Below are positions 28,722 to 36,853 of a stretch of 64,000 nucleotides of DNA, in pieces. A program made the translations under genes and the position numbers. Source of the stretch: Saprospiraceae bacterium (GTDB taxonomy: Bacteria; Bacteroidota; Bacteroidia; Chitinophagales; Saprospiraceae). The stretch lies in contig JADKGI010000006.1 in assembly GCA_016722285.1 (NCBI GenBank), forward strand, positions 62,001 to 126,000. The letters run 5' to 3'. Numbering within the stretch: position 1 is the first letter of the stretch; the number at the start of each line of letters is the position of its first letter. The notes beneath the pieces are model-generated. The model made no database searches. It was not told where the DNA came from and worked only from the letters and a program-made list of their open reading frames with translations.

Positions 28722-29483
28722 CTAGATAGTTAATTTTATCCTGTACAAATTTCCGGTTGCATCGCAACCCACCCAGGCAAGGCCAGCGACTCGATCCACA
28801 ACAATAGCCTCAGCTTTACTTATATAGTCAATGTTCTGAATACCCAACACCTGGCCATTGATATCACAATGAATTATCTTCTTTTTTTCGCTATCGCAAA
28901 TCCAAAGTGTTTTGTCAAAATCATCATAAAAGATGTCAGATAAATATGCCGCAAACTCTACTTTAACTCTTGAAACTTCTTTCATAGTTTTGAGATCATA
29001 TTTCATCAACAATGTAGGCGACTCGTGATTGACAATATACAATGTGTCATTTCCAAAAGACAAACCTTCTATACCTTTATTAAATACTGCATTGGGAATA
29101 AACACATCTGTAACTGTCACTAAAGACTTTTCATCTTTAGATAATTGATATACACGCATCTGCCCTTCATCAGCCAGATATATGTCCTCTGTCACAGGAT
29201 TAATAGTTATACCTTCAAAATCATTAGAACCTGAATAGGGGAACTTCCTTACAATAACTCCTTCTTTGCTTAACTCGAAGATGCCGATTTTATCACTGAC
29301 AGCCAGAAAAGTGTTGGCATTTCTTGAAAAACATAAACCAGACAACCCGGTAATAGACGTATGATATACCTGATAAGCTTCTGTTGGAATTTCCTGCTGG
29401 TTTCCTCCATCCAGATCATTGTCAAGAAAACAGGAAGGCAGAAAGATTGAAATAAAAATTACAAAAATAAAGGATCTCATCAT
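28722..29483 (-). CDS. SdiA-regulated-type beta-propeller lipoprotein
   Basis: A 253-residue lipoprotein: the signal ends at FLPSC (cysteine 17). The body matches the SdiA-regulated/phytase-like propeller family: TSITGLSGLCFSRNANTFLAVSD, DFEGITINPVTEDIYLADE and KGIEGLSFGNDTLYIVNHE are repeated blade motifs. No catalytic activity is established for the family, and phytase relatives bind calcium and phosphate esters. It is followed on the same strand by the anion symporter (44-base gap) and preceded by the CYTH genes. A surface role tied to phosphate is an inference from context. Confidence 0.82.
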   Translation of the reverse strand: MMRSFIFVIFISIFLPSCFLDNDLDGGNQQEIPTEAYQVYHTSITGLSGLCFSRNANTFLAVSDKIGIFELSKEGVIVRKFPYSGSNDFEGITINPVTEDIYLADEGQMRVYQLSKDEKSLVTVTDVFIPNAVFNKGIEGLSFGNDTLYIVNHESPTLLMKYDLKTMKEVSRVKVEFAAYLSDIFYDDFDKTLWICDSEKKKIIHCDINGQVLGIQNIDYISKAEAIVVDRVAGLAWVGCDATGNLYRIKLTI

Positions 29484-29519
29484 TTTGATAATTAAGTTGT
29501 TTCAAAAGCGGAAATCAGA

Positions 29520-29990
29520 TTACCATTTTGTAAATGGATGTTTCATCAACATGGAGTTGTAATATTTTGTGTCTCCTGTCACTTCAGCACCCAACCATTC
29601 AGGTTTTGTAAAAACTTCATTCTCATCTGACAGTTCAACTTCAGCTACAATCAATCCTTTATTTTCGCCATAAAATTCATCTACTTCAAAGGTGTGTTTA
29701 CCTGATTTTACCTCATATCTGGTTTTATCTATGACTCCTGCTTCACAAATATTCAATAAATCATCCACTTCTGATACTGGTATTTCTTTTTCCCATTCAT
29801 ACCTTGTAGCACCTGAAGCATTTCCAATACCCTTGATGGTGATATATCCTTTATCTCCTTTTATTCTGACTCTGACGGTTCGTTCAGGGACGGATGACAG
29901 GTATCCTTGGGTAATACGGGTCTTTTTTTCAACTTCCTTTTTAAAATTTTCTGATCGTACCAGAAATTTTTTTTCAATTTCGTTTGCCAT
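29520..29990 (-). CDS. CYTH-domain triphosphate tunnel enzyme
   Basis: A 156-residue single-domain CYTH protein. The family hallmark ExExK appears as NEIEKKFLV at residues 3-11. The tunnel-lining basic and acidic strands follow: RTVRVRIKGDKGYITIKG (~37-54), YEWEKEIP, HTFEVDEFYGENKGLIVAEVELSDE (~103-127). CYTH enzymes hydrolyse triphosphate or thiamine triphosphate, and the bacterial short forms are mostly tripolyphosphatases that need Mg2+ or Mn2+. It lies 16 bases downstream of another CYTH-like gene, 4 kb from a Pi transporter, which favours a polyphosphate or tripolyphosphate substrate. Confidence 0.92.
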   Translation of the reverse strand: MANEIEKKFLVRSENFKKEVEKKTRITQGYLSSVPERTVRVRIKGDKGYITIKGIGNASGATRYEWEKEIPVSEVDDLLNICEAGVIDKTRYEVKSGKHTFEVDEFYGENKGLIVAEVELSDENEVFTKPEWLGAEVTGDTKYYNSMLMKHPFTKW

Positions 29991-30006
29991 AATGTTTTAT
30001 TAAATT

Positions 30007-30648
30007 TTAATTCGCTAATGGTTTATCTATCATACCAATGATCCTTTTGATCGCCTGAAGATAATTTATATTTTCCACCCCTTCCAATCCGACATCACGG
30101 ATCGTCTTTTTGATATCTTCAACTTCTGTAGATTCAGAATTGATGGTTTCAACTTTTGCACCGTTGATCAGCACTGACCCTGTTTCGCATATGGTATCAT
30201 TGACCATATATCCGAAACGCTGCTTATGTACCTTTACAGCTTGGAGATCAGGATGAGCATCAATCATACTGATGAACTCATCATATGTAATCACATCCTT
30301 AAGCAAGGCAGGCATAGTCACCATAAAAGCAGGAAAAACTTCATCCCTCAACACTGAAGCAGCAATAGGAAATTCACCTTTCATCAATGGATTCCACTGT
30401 TCAAGCCCATCCACTGTTTGAACATAAGTTTTTATATCCATCTTACCATCCCTTATTTTGGTATTATTGATGTCATTTGTGCGTGATAGTATATAAATTT
30501 CATCACTATGTCTTTCCCAAACTTTTTCAGGCACCGGCATAGACAAGCGTGCCATTCTTATGTTAGCATTCCTAAAATCCTGGCCAAAAGACCTGAATTC
30601 AAACCGGGGCTTGGATATCTCACCAATAGATAACTCGACTTTGCTCAT
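30007..30648 (-). CDS. divergent CYTH-like protein paired with a canonical CYTH enzyme
   Basis: A 213-residue cytoplasmic protein with no standard ExExK start. Its strand pattern is CYTH-like: KPRFEFRSFG near residue 13, NTKIRDGKMDIKTYVQ (~62-77, resembling the KxRxxxxxxxIK strand), then KVHKQRFGYMVND and VETINSESTEVEDIKKTIRD (~140-185). The last resembles the acidic EIE-type strand of the fold, followed by a final helix ENINYLQAIKRIIGM. It is encoded immediately upstream of the CYTH enzyme (16 bases), so the two may form a complex or share a substrate. Assignment to the CYTH superfamily is my inference from this pattern; several expected catalytic acids are changed, so it may be non-catalytic. 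Confidence 0.6.
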   Translation of the reverse strand: MSKVELSIGEISKPRFEFRSFGQDFRNANIRMARLSMPVPEKVWERHSDEIYILSRTNDINNTKIRDGKMDIKTYVQTVDGLEQWNPLMKGEFPIAASVLRDEVFPAFMVTMPALLKDVITYDEFISMIDAHPDLQAVKVHKQRFGYMVNDTICETGSVLINGAKVETINSESTEVEDIKKTIRDVGLEGVENINYLQAIKRIIGMIDKPLAN

Positions 30649-30677
30649 TTTTTTATATTTTGATTTATTTAGACATT

Positions 30678-30720
30678 AAAAAAAGTACCTGATTACGTTT
30701 TCCAAGATGATCAGATACCT
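30678..30720 (-). terminator. rho-independent terminator after the lamin-tail lipoprotein gene
   Basis: Read on the minus strand, GTATCTGAT (30718-30710) pairs with ATCAGGTAC (30693-30685) with one G-T pair, followed by seven T. It separates the porin/lamin-tail transcript from the downstream CYTH pair. Confidence 0.7.
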
Positions 30721-30754
30721 TTATTATTTATATTTAATAATTATTTGGGTTGGT

Positions 30755-31579
30755 TTAGTTATTCGACTTCCCCTTGGTAGGAGTATCAAAAATTACCAGA
30801 GTTGCAGAACCATCGGGCTTTCTTCCATAAGATTTTTTACCTGATAAGTTAATTGTCAAGAAATCCATCGAAGCTACCAATACGCCACTGGTATTTTCAA
30901 GATAAACCGCATCCCCGGTACTACTTAAACCAAATTCAACGGCATATTTTCCTTCTGTATATTCTGTACTTTCCACATGAAATCCCTTGGATGGTATTAC
31001 TGTTCCTGCATTCAGGATTCTTTTAGGTTTTGCCCCTGTTTTGATACCTTCATCATAAAAGGAGTATCCGCTGAGATCTACCGGAATATCCGAATCATTG
31101 TATATCTCCACCCAATCTGGGTCTGTAGCATCTTTAGTGCCATCTGAAAATACTTCATTGATAAAAAGTTTTACTAAAGTAGATGCACCAACCGTGTATT
31201 CTGCAAGTTTTGATGGTGCTTCTGATGGATAAAGTGTTGTAAATCCGCCGATATTTTTAACTTCAATATAGTAACCCACTTTAGTGTCTTTTGGAAAGGC
31301 AGGGATTACGGCTTGGTAAGTATGACTGGCTCCTGAGGCCATTGGAACAGTAGTAAAAGTACCACCGGTGGTGGTTCGATATAGTAAATTTACACTTACT
31401 ACACCCTTGAGGTCTATAACTGTAGCTCCCAAGGTCACTGATTCAGTTGATTTCGGTGCCACTGGCGTTGCCGCCACATTACTGATTGCAGCCGGGCCAT
31501 CAAATATTTCATCTTTCACACACGAAGAGATCAACGTTGCAGTAAGAAATATGGCTGCTATAATATTTAAAATTTTCAT
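30755..31579 (-). CDS. lipoprotein with lamin-tail domain
   Basis: A 274-residue lipoprotein: the signal ends at LISSC (cysteine 20). An Ig-like region (~35-130, VSVNLLYRTTTGG...HTYQAVIPAFPKDTKVGYYIEV) is followed by a lamin-tail domain (~137-270) recognisable from LFINEVFSDG...DWVEIYNDSDIPVDLSGYSFYDEG. The domain is often found in surface proteins and extracellular nucleases or phosphatases of Bacteroidota; no catalytic domain is present here. It follows the porin gene by 33 bases on the same strand, so it may be a surface partner of the porin. Confidence 0.83.
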   Translation of the reverse strand: MKILNIIAAIFLTATLISSCVKDEIFDGPAAISNVAATPVAPKSTESVTLGATVIDLKGVVSVNLLYRTTTGGTFTTVPMASGASHTYQAVIPAFPKDTKVGYYIEVKNIGGFTTLYPSEAPSKLAEYTVGASTLVKLFINEVFSDGTKDATDPDWVEIYNDSDIPVDLSGYSFYDEGIKTGAKPKRILNAGTVIPSKGFHVESTEYTEGKYAVEFGLSSTGDAVYLENTSGVLVASMDFLTINLSGKKSYGRKPDGSATLVIFDTPTKGKSNN

Positions 31580-31612
31580 TTTTATCGTTTTAAAAGTTAA
31601 TTAATAAGATAA

Positions 31613-32974
31613 TTAAAAAGCGACTTCACATCTTACTCCCAGTTGATGGTAGTCTTCCCCGCCTTTACCATTTGCATCAGCTACATTCTTTGGATTTTTG
31701 GTAAGTTCTCCATTGATGTCTTTTCCTACAAATAGTTTGCCTTTTCCACTGGCAAACCGATCATGATTTATTATGGAGTAATTGAACATAAATTTTACAT
31801 TTTTTGTAGTATAAACATTGATACCTGCTGAGATGCCATCACCTGAACCACCTAAAATATCTTTGTCATTGAGGGTAATATAATCGTATCTGATTGCGAG
31901 CTCAATATCTCCCCAGGACTTTCCTTTATTTGGCGAGGTAAATTCAGCTTCCGATTTGTTGTACACTTGATTTCCACCAAGAAGCAGATAAGCTGCCTGA
32001 ACGTAAAATCCTCCAAAATCCAGAGATTCCTTATTGTTTTTTCTGTAAGTTCTGCTGCTTAATATTTCAGAAACGATATTCAACCCTTTGTGATAAGCCG
32101 CAATTTCAATATTTGTATTCACAGAATGATCAAAATCTGCTATCAGGTCGGTATCAAGGAATTTTTTCCTGTTAATGTTGCTTAAAGATCTGGTACTGTA
32201 TCTGGCATACCCGTATTCTCCCACAGCAACATCTGTCTTAGGCGTACGGTACAGCACCGTATAGCCAAGGTGCAAGCCTTGTTTTTTATTGTCACCAAAT
32301 GGTTGAATCACCAATTTACCTAACAAATCCGTACCTTGATCACGGCCAAAATCTTTATTATTGTCTTCTACAAATACTGCCTTTTCAGCATCTTCTATCT
32401 CCTGAAAGAAAATGCCTCCTACAGCAAAAAACCTTTTCCCGGAATAATTTAAATCTAAACCTATACTTCTGTTGGGTGACAAAGCATTTACGGCCATGGG
32501 TCTTTCCATAAACTTGACATACCTGGAAGACTCTGTTCGGGTCATGGAGAATCTTTCTTTAAAATTACCCATACTTGCTACCAAACCATTAAGAAAGTTG
32601 TAACTAACATATGCGTCTTTCAACTCCAATTTTCCATTGTTGAAACTCAAATCCAACTCACCATACCAATTTTGTGAAAGGTCAGCTTTTACAGCCAATC
32701 TTGCTCTACGCAAAGAAACCCCGCTTCCTATTTCGTTGTATTTTTCTTTAAAATATAACTGTCCATCGATGTTAAGTCTGAAATCAAACCAAAGTTTATA
32801 GGATTGATCTTCAGATTCATGTACCAATATTCCATTTCGCGCTTCCGTTATGAGTGGAACTCGTTTTACTACTTTCCCATATTGGTCCAGCCGCAGTGAA
32901 GTGTCCTGATTTTCCTGTGAAAATGTTATGTTTACTGATAAACAAAACATCACAGATAAAAGTAATGCTCTCAT
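31613..32974 (-). CDS. OprO/OprP-type (phosphate-selective) outer-membrane porin
   Basis: From the ATG at 32974 the product is 453 residues with a clear signal peptide (MRALLLSVMFCLSVNITFSQ). The longer frame starting at 33022 puts 16 hydrophilic residues before it, so 32974 is preferred. The barrel has the family pattern: YKLWFDFRLNIDGQLYFKE, SLRRARLAVKADLSQNWYGELDLSFNNGKLELKDAYVSYNF, GNFKERFSMTRTESSRYVKFMERP, and a C-terminal aromatic strand (HQLGVRCEVAF). The family takes up phosphate or pyrophosphate; specificity is not proven by sequence alone. It is divergent from the DUF47-PiT operon, and both would supply phosphate across the two membranes. Confidence 0.88.
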   Translation of the reverse strand: MRALLLSVMFCLSVNITFSQENQDTSLRLDQYGKVVKRVPLITEARNGILVHESEDQSYKLWFDFRLNIDGQLYFKEKYNEIGSGVSLRRARLAVKADLSQNWYGELDLSFNNGKLELKDAYVSYNFLNGLVASMGNFKERFSMTRTESSRYVKFMERPMAVNALSPNRSIGLDLNYSGKRFFAVGGIFFQEIEDAEKAVFVEDNNKDFGRDQGTDLLGKLVIQPFGDNKKQGLHLGYTVLYRTPKTDVAVGEYGYARYSTRSLSNINRKKFLDTDLIADFDHSVNTNIEIAAYHKGLNIVSEILSSRTYRKNNKESLDFGGFYVQAAYLLLGGNQVYNKSEAEFTSPNKGKSWGDIELAIRYDYITLNDKDILGGSGDGISAGINVYTTKNVKFMFNYSIINHDRFASGKGKLFVGKDINGELTKNPKNVADANGKGGEDYHQLGVRCEVAF

Positions 32975-33032
32975 GTTGTTAAAATTTTTAGTTAAAATTA
33001 GATGATTTTCGATAAAAGTCATTTTTATATCA

Positions 33033-33040
33033 CAAAGTTA
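33033..33040 (-). promoter_or_regulatory. -7 element TAACTTTG for the porin gene
   Basis: On the minus strand TAACTTTG fits TAnnTTTG. It lies about 60 bases before the preferred ATG (32974), with a TTTG at 33060-33057 as a possible -33 (16-base spacer, short). The position argues against the start at 33022. The adjacent segment toward DUF47 contains overlapping TGATCA/ATCATGAT palindromes (~33085-33100) that could be an operator. Confidence 0.5.
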
Positions 33041-33192
33041 AGACCACCCAAACCCTCAAACTATGACAATCATCATTAAAGAATATAATCATGATCATAA
33101 AATTTAATGTGGTTTGCGAAATAATTTTGTTCTTTAAAGTTTTTCTATTCCATTTGAACTCTTAAATTTTAGTTCCGTTAAAATATATTACA

Positions 33193-33837
33193 ATGCTTTT
33201 TGCAAAATCAAACAAATCCATAGCTCTTATAGACCGATTTCTCAATCTGGTAGATCAGAGTGTTTTACTGTTTAAAGAGGGCGTAAAAAATTATTTATTC
33301 AACAATACGGATAATTTTAAAAATAACCTTCAATCGCTGGCTAATCTTGAAATAGAGTCAGATACCATACGTAAGGACATCGAGAACACTTTATATACCC
33401 AATCCCTGATGCCACAATTAAGGGGTGACATCATGCGGCTGCTTGAAGAAATGGATAATATTATTGACCTGGCAAAAAAGAATTTATTCCAATTTGATGT
33501 CGAAATGCCAATGATTCCACCAGGTTTGATCAATGATTTCATAAAGCTAACTGAAATATCTGTGTCTTCGGCGGAATCAGCCATACCAGCAGCAAAATCA
33601 TATTTTAATGACCCTGCTTCCGTAAATGAGAAAATCCATCGGGTATATTTTTATGAAAAAGAAACCGATGTATTGGCAGATGTCATCCGGAGGAAAATAT
33701 TCAGGGAAATGCCGGAACTCCATCTGAGTGAAAAATTTCACTTGAGATATTTTACCCTTCATATTGAGCATATTTCTGATTCTGCCGAAAAAGTAGCTGA
33801 CTTATTATCTATTATGGCAATCAAACGAATAGTATAA
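33193..33837 (+). CDS. DUF47-family PhoU-like phosphate transport accessory protein
   Basis: A 214-residue all-helical protein of the DUF47/YkaA family, related to PhoU, which accompanies PiT carriers and is thought to regulate them. Characteristic parts are FKEGVKNYLF, the E-x3-D-containing helix NLEIESDTIRKDIENTLYTQSLMPQLRGDIMRLLEEMDNIIDLAK (~48-93), and HIEHISDSAEKVADLL near the end. It ends five bases before the PiT gene, a standard two-gene unit. Confidence 0.92.
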   Translation: MLFAKSNKSIALIDRFLNLVDQSVLLFKEGVKNYLFNNTDNFKNNLQSLANLEIESDTIRKDIENTLYTQSLMPQLRGDIMRLLEEMDNIIDLAKKNLFQFDVEMPMIPPGLINDFIKLTEISVSSAESAIPAAKSYFNDPASVNEKIHRVYFYEKETDVLADVIRRKIFREMPELHLSEKFHLRYFTLHIEHISDSAEKVADLLSIMAIKRIV

Positions 33838-33842
33838 CACCC

Positions 33843-35336
33843 ATGCTTATACTATTTTTCATATCAAGTGGTCTTTTTTTAGGTTGGTCTTTGGGAGCAA
33901 ATGATGCGGCCAACATCTTTGGTACTGCTGTCGGAACACGTATGATAAAATTTTCCAAGGCAGCAATTATTGCCAGTATTTTTGTCATACTCGGAGCTGT
34001 GTTGCAGGGCTCAGGTACTACAAATACACTCTCACAATTGGGAAATGTGGATGCTTTGGGTGGAGCATTTACAGTGGCACTTTGTTCTGCCGTGATAGTC
34101 TCTATCATGACCAAAAACAAGCTGCCTGTCTCAACAGGACAAGCGATTGTTGGCTCAATAGTAGCATGGTGTTATTTCACTTCCAAGCCAATAGATTACG
34201 GGATACTTACCGTATTAGTCAGTTCATGGATCTATGGTCCTATTTTGGGAGCTATTTTCGCAGCACTTTTATACCTGTACATGCGAAAATTTATTCGTAC
34301 ATCAACGATTCACGTTATTAAGCTTGATATACTTATAAGATATGCCTTGATATTGACAGGTGCATTTGGGGCTTATAGTCTGGGAGCAAATAACATTGCT
34401 AATGTTATGGGTGTCTTCGTACATTCGGCATCAATCAAAATTAATTTTTTAACTTTTACTTTTGATACGGTCCAAATACTATTTTTATTAGGTGGTTTTT
34501 CCATTGCAATAGGCATAATAACTTACAGTAAAAAAGTAATGGAGACTGTAGGAGGGGAAATCATGACTCTAACTCCCGAAAATGCAATAGTTGTTGTATT
34601 GGCACAGGCTCTGGTATTATTTCTTTTCTCGTCATCAAGTTTATCTAATGCTCTGATTTCGATAGGATTGCCACCTATACCTTTGGTACCGGTATCCAGT
34701 ACTCAAGTAGTTATTGGGGCTGTATTAGGTATAGGTTTAGTAAAAGGGGTGCAAGAAGTTAAATTTGGTGTTTTGCGAAATATAGCTTTGGGATGGATAC
34801 TTACTCCTATATTGTCAGGGCTACTTACTTTTTTCAGTCTATTTTTTGTTCAGAATGTATTTGATATAGGTATCACAGACAAAGGACAATCTAGTGACTT
34901 ACTAGGTCATGAGGCTGCCATCCCTATTATTATTAATTTATCGAATGACTATTATTACGCAGTCCTCCTGATTATTTTAGCTCTTTTTATACTCGGAATT
35001 ATATATCTGTATTTACTATTTCTAAGAAGTAAAAGAAGAGACAATTCAAATAAAGGAAAACAGGCAATTGAAAACGATCTTATGGAAATTTATACAGCTC
35101 TTTCAGAATTGGAAGTCAATATACTCAGGGATTCAAACTCCACTTTGAGTCCGGACAAGCTCAAACAGACAGTCTTGAATGAGCTCTCCCCCAATATATA
35201 TGAAATTCAAAAACATCTACAATCAGTACTTGATTCACTTAAAGATACCGGTGACAAAGTCGATAAAGTTTCAGTCAAAAAGAATCTTGAAAAAATTATT
35301 GCTGATTTAAATGAAAAAAGGAGAAACATCGGCTGA
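33843..35336 (+). CDS. pit: PiT-family inorganic phosphate transporter
   Basis: A 497-residue low-affinity phosphate symporter. The duplicated family signature is present: GANDAANIFGTAVGTRMIKF (residues ~19-38) and SLGANNIANVMGVFV (~179-193). The matching second motifs PVSTGQAIVGSIVAWC and PVSSTQVVIGAVLGIGL are also present. About ten membrane helices are followed by a ~110-residue cytoplasmic tail with coiled-coil character (LSELEVNILRDSN...VKKNLEKIIADLNEK). It is coupled to DUF47 upstream and faces the porin operon. Confidence 0.94.
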   Translation: MLILFFISSGLFLGWSLGANDAANIFGTAVGTRMIKFSKAAIIASIFVILGAVLQGSGTTNTLSQLGNVDALGGAFTVALCSAVIVSIMTKNKLPVSTGQAIVGSIVAWCYFTSKPIDYGILTVLVSSWIYGPILGAIFAALLYLYMRKFIRTSTIHVIKLDILIRYALILTGAFGAYSLGANNIANVMGVFVHSASIKINFLTFTFDTVQILFLLGGFSIAIGIITYSKKVMETVGGEIMTLTPENAIVVVLAQALVLFLFSSSSLSNALISIGLPPIPLVPVSSTQVVIGAVLGIGLVKGVQEVKFGVLRNIALGWILTPILSGLLTFFSLFFVQNVFDIGITDKGQSSDLLGHEAAIPIIINLSNDYYYAVLLIILALFILGIIYLYLLFLRSKRRDNSNKGKQAIENDLMEIYTALSELEVNILRDSNSTLSPDKLKQTVLNELSPNIYEIQKHLQSVLDSLKDTGDKVDKVSVKKNLEKIIADLNEKRRNIG

Positions 35337-35369
35337 CTTTTGGAATAAAATAGAAAATCTGGAGAGCTG

Positions 35370-35520
35370 TTTTTCAATGATTTGCAGAAGAATTAACGAT
35401 ATCTTGTAGAATCACTATATTGATCAAACAGAAACAGGCTTGATTTTTTGTTTTATGGGAGATTTACTGTCAACTTTTTATAAGGAATGTATAGGCGGAG
35501 CATCGCAAATCATTAAAAAA
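35370..35520. repeat. 151-base element with 16-base terminal inverted repeats
   Basis: The left end TTTTTCAATGATTTGC (35370-35385) and the reverse complement of the right end (35505-35520) agree at 15 of 16 positions, with 119 bases between. That is more than expected by chance even in AT-rich DNA. No target duplication is evident. It could be a MITE-like insertion, a large stem, or a decayed element; other genomic copies would settle this. Confidence 0.45.
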
Positions 35521-35839
35521 AGTAAGGATACACTTGATTATACCAGATCGTTGAATATAATCCCACTAACATTTCAATGGCTATTTTTGTAAAGAAACAA
35601 GTCAGACAGAATTTAGAACAATTGTTCAATTGTCATACCATTTTCTCAAATTTTTTTAAAAAAAATAGGGTTTCATGGAACTAATAGTCCTTCAAACTTA
35701 ATTATGTAAATTAAAGTAAAAACAATTGACTAACCAAACCATAGTATAATTTGCACAAAGATCGGAGTCGAGGGAGTAGCGCTTTAATATTTTAAAAATT
35801 CATATAATAAAAATTTAAATATTTATTTTTTAAAATTCT

Positions 35840-35870
35840 TTTGTGTAAATCAAGAAAACTATTATCTTTG
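35840..35870 (+). promoter_or_regulatory. strong promoter TTTG-N19-TATCTTTG for tRNA-Arg and ribosomal protein genes
   Basis: TTTG (35840-35843) and TATCTTTG (35863-35870) with exactly 19 bases between are a textbook Bacteroidota promoter. CACCC follows. The next gene is tRNA-Arg (35963), then rpmB, rpmG and DUF4295 up to the terminator at 36773. Confidence 0.8.
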
Positions 35871-35962
35871 CACCCTGTTAGTGTAGGGATAAAAATGTTT
35901 ATTCCATGTAATACTTATAAAGTATTGGATAACAGAGATATAAGAAGGTTTCAACCCTAGCA

Positions 35963-36036
35963 GGCTTCGTAGCTTAATTGGATAGAGTCCCTGATTACGA
36001 ATCAGGAGGTTGAAGGTTCGAATCCTTCCGAAGTCA
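35963..36036 (+). tRNA. tRNA-Arg (anticodon ACG)
   Basis: A 74-base cloverleaf. The acceptor stem is GGCTTCG (35963-35969) with CGAAGTC (36029-36035), one G-T pair. The anticodon stem is CCTGA/TCAGG with loop TTACGAA, giving anticodon ACG (inosine-modified in most bacteria). The T arm is GAAGG-TTCGAAT-CCTTC. The D arm GCTT/GAGT is weak, with two G-T pairs. The discriminator base is A and CCA is not encoded. Confidence 0.95.
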
Positions 36037-36098
36037 CTTTTATAAAGTTTGATGGCGGTTTTTCCGCTGTAGTTTTAAGATTTAAAATAATAAGCAGA

Positions 36099-36347
36099 AT
36101 GTCCAGAGTTTGCCAATTAACGGGTAAAAGACCTATGAAAGGTCATACAGTATCACACTCCAATATTAAAACTAAGAGAAGGTTTTTACCTAACCTTTTT
36201 ACTAAAAGGTTTTTTATGCCTGAAACAGGAGAGTGGGTGACACTGAAAGTTTGTTCTACTGCATTGCGTACCATAGATAAGAAGGGTCTGCATGCATATC
36301 TTAAAGAACTTAAATATTCAGGTGTAAAAACCGGTGTTAAAATCTGA
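36099..36347 (+). CDS. rpmB: 50S ribosomal protein L28
   Basis: An 82-residue basic ribosomal protein starting MSRVCQLTGKRPMKGHTVSHSN, the L28 N-terminal signature. It continues with NIKTKRRFLPNL and a WVTLKVCSTALRTIDKKGL segment as in Bacteroidota L28. It lies 62 bases after tRNA-Arg in the same transcript and 31 bases before rpmG. Confidence 0.97.
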   Translation: MSRVCQLTGKRPMKGHTVSHSNIKTKRRFLPNLFTKRFFMPETGEWVTLKVCSTALRTIDKKGLHAYLKELKYSGVKTGVKI

Positions 36348-36378
36348 TTTGAAAAAAAGTAGTAAATAAAGTAGCACC

Positions 36379-36567
36379 ATGGCTAAAAAATCAAAAGGTA
36401 ACAGAATCCAAATCATCCTTGAGTGCACGGAGCATAAAACAAGTGGTATGGCTGGTATGTCAAGATATGTGACAGAGAAAAACCGAAAAAACAATCCTGA
36501 AAGACTGGAGATAAAAAAATTTAATCCTGTTTTGAAGAAATATACCCTTCACAAAGAAATTAAATAA
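36379..36567 (+). CDS. rpmG: 50S ribosomal protein L33
   Basis: A 62-residue basic protein: MAKKSKGNRIQIILECTEHK, then GMSRYVTEKNRKNNPERLEIKKFNPVLKKYTLHKE, the full L33 pattern. The zinc cysteines of the C+ form are missing (only ECTEHK has a cysteine), so this is the zinc-independent form. It starts 31 bases after rpmB and its stop lies 2 bases before the DUF4295 start. Confidence 0.97.
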   Translation: MAKKSKGNRIQIILECTEHKTSGMAGMSRYVTEKNRKNNPERLEIKKFNPVLKKYTLHKEIK

Positions 36568-36569
36568 TT

Positions 36570-36746
36570 ATGGCAAAAGTATCTAAAAACGCGAGAGTTG
36601 CTCAAAGAGCTGCAAATGCAGGTTCAGGTAGGGACCATGTAAAGGTTGTAAAATCTATAAAAGATCCTGTATCTGGAAAATATTCTTACAAAGAGTCAAT
36701 CATCCATAAGGATAAGGTTAAGGAATTTTTTGAGGAAAATAAATAA
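36570..36746 (+). CDS. DUF4295 small basic protein
   Basis: A 58-residue gene starting 2 bases after rpmG. The product is MAKVSKNARVAQRAANAGSG, then RDHVKVVKSIKDPVSGKYSYKE and a charged end KVKEFFEENK. This is the DUF4295 family, regularly found after rpmB-rpmG in Bacteroidota and thought to be ribosome-associated, although its function is not established. The conserved neighbourhood and the terminator 27 bases downstream support a real gene. Confidence 0.93.
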   Translation: MAKVSKNARVAQRAANAGSGRDHVKVVKSIKDPVSGKYSYKESIIHKDKVKEFFEENK

Positions 36747-36772
36747 TCAGTTTTTCCAATAAAGTAATATTC

Positions 36773-36806
36773 AGGGTTTTCTTTGCATGAGGAAAACCCT
36801 TTTTGT
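36773..36806 (+). terminator. rho-independent terminator after the tRNA-Arg/ribosomal protein operon
   Basis: A perfect nine-base stem, AGGGTTTTC (36773-36781) with GAAAACCCT (36792-36800), a 10-base loop and five T after it. Confidence 0.9.
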
Positions 36807-36853
36807 ATTTTAGAGAAGCGGAGTTTTACCAATCACCCTAAATCTCAGTTTAA

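Larger units (their letters stand above)
35337..35962. other. 626-base intergenic region before tRNA-Arg
   Basis: No protein gene is credible. It contains a ~151-base element with 16-base terminal inverted repeats (35370-35520), about 300 bases of AT-rich sequence, and the strong promoter at 35840-35870. The ~90-base leader between promoter and tRNA shows no clear fold. Confidence 0.5.
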
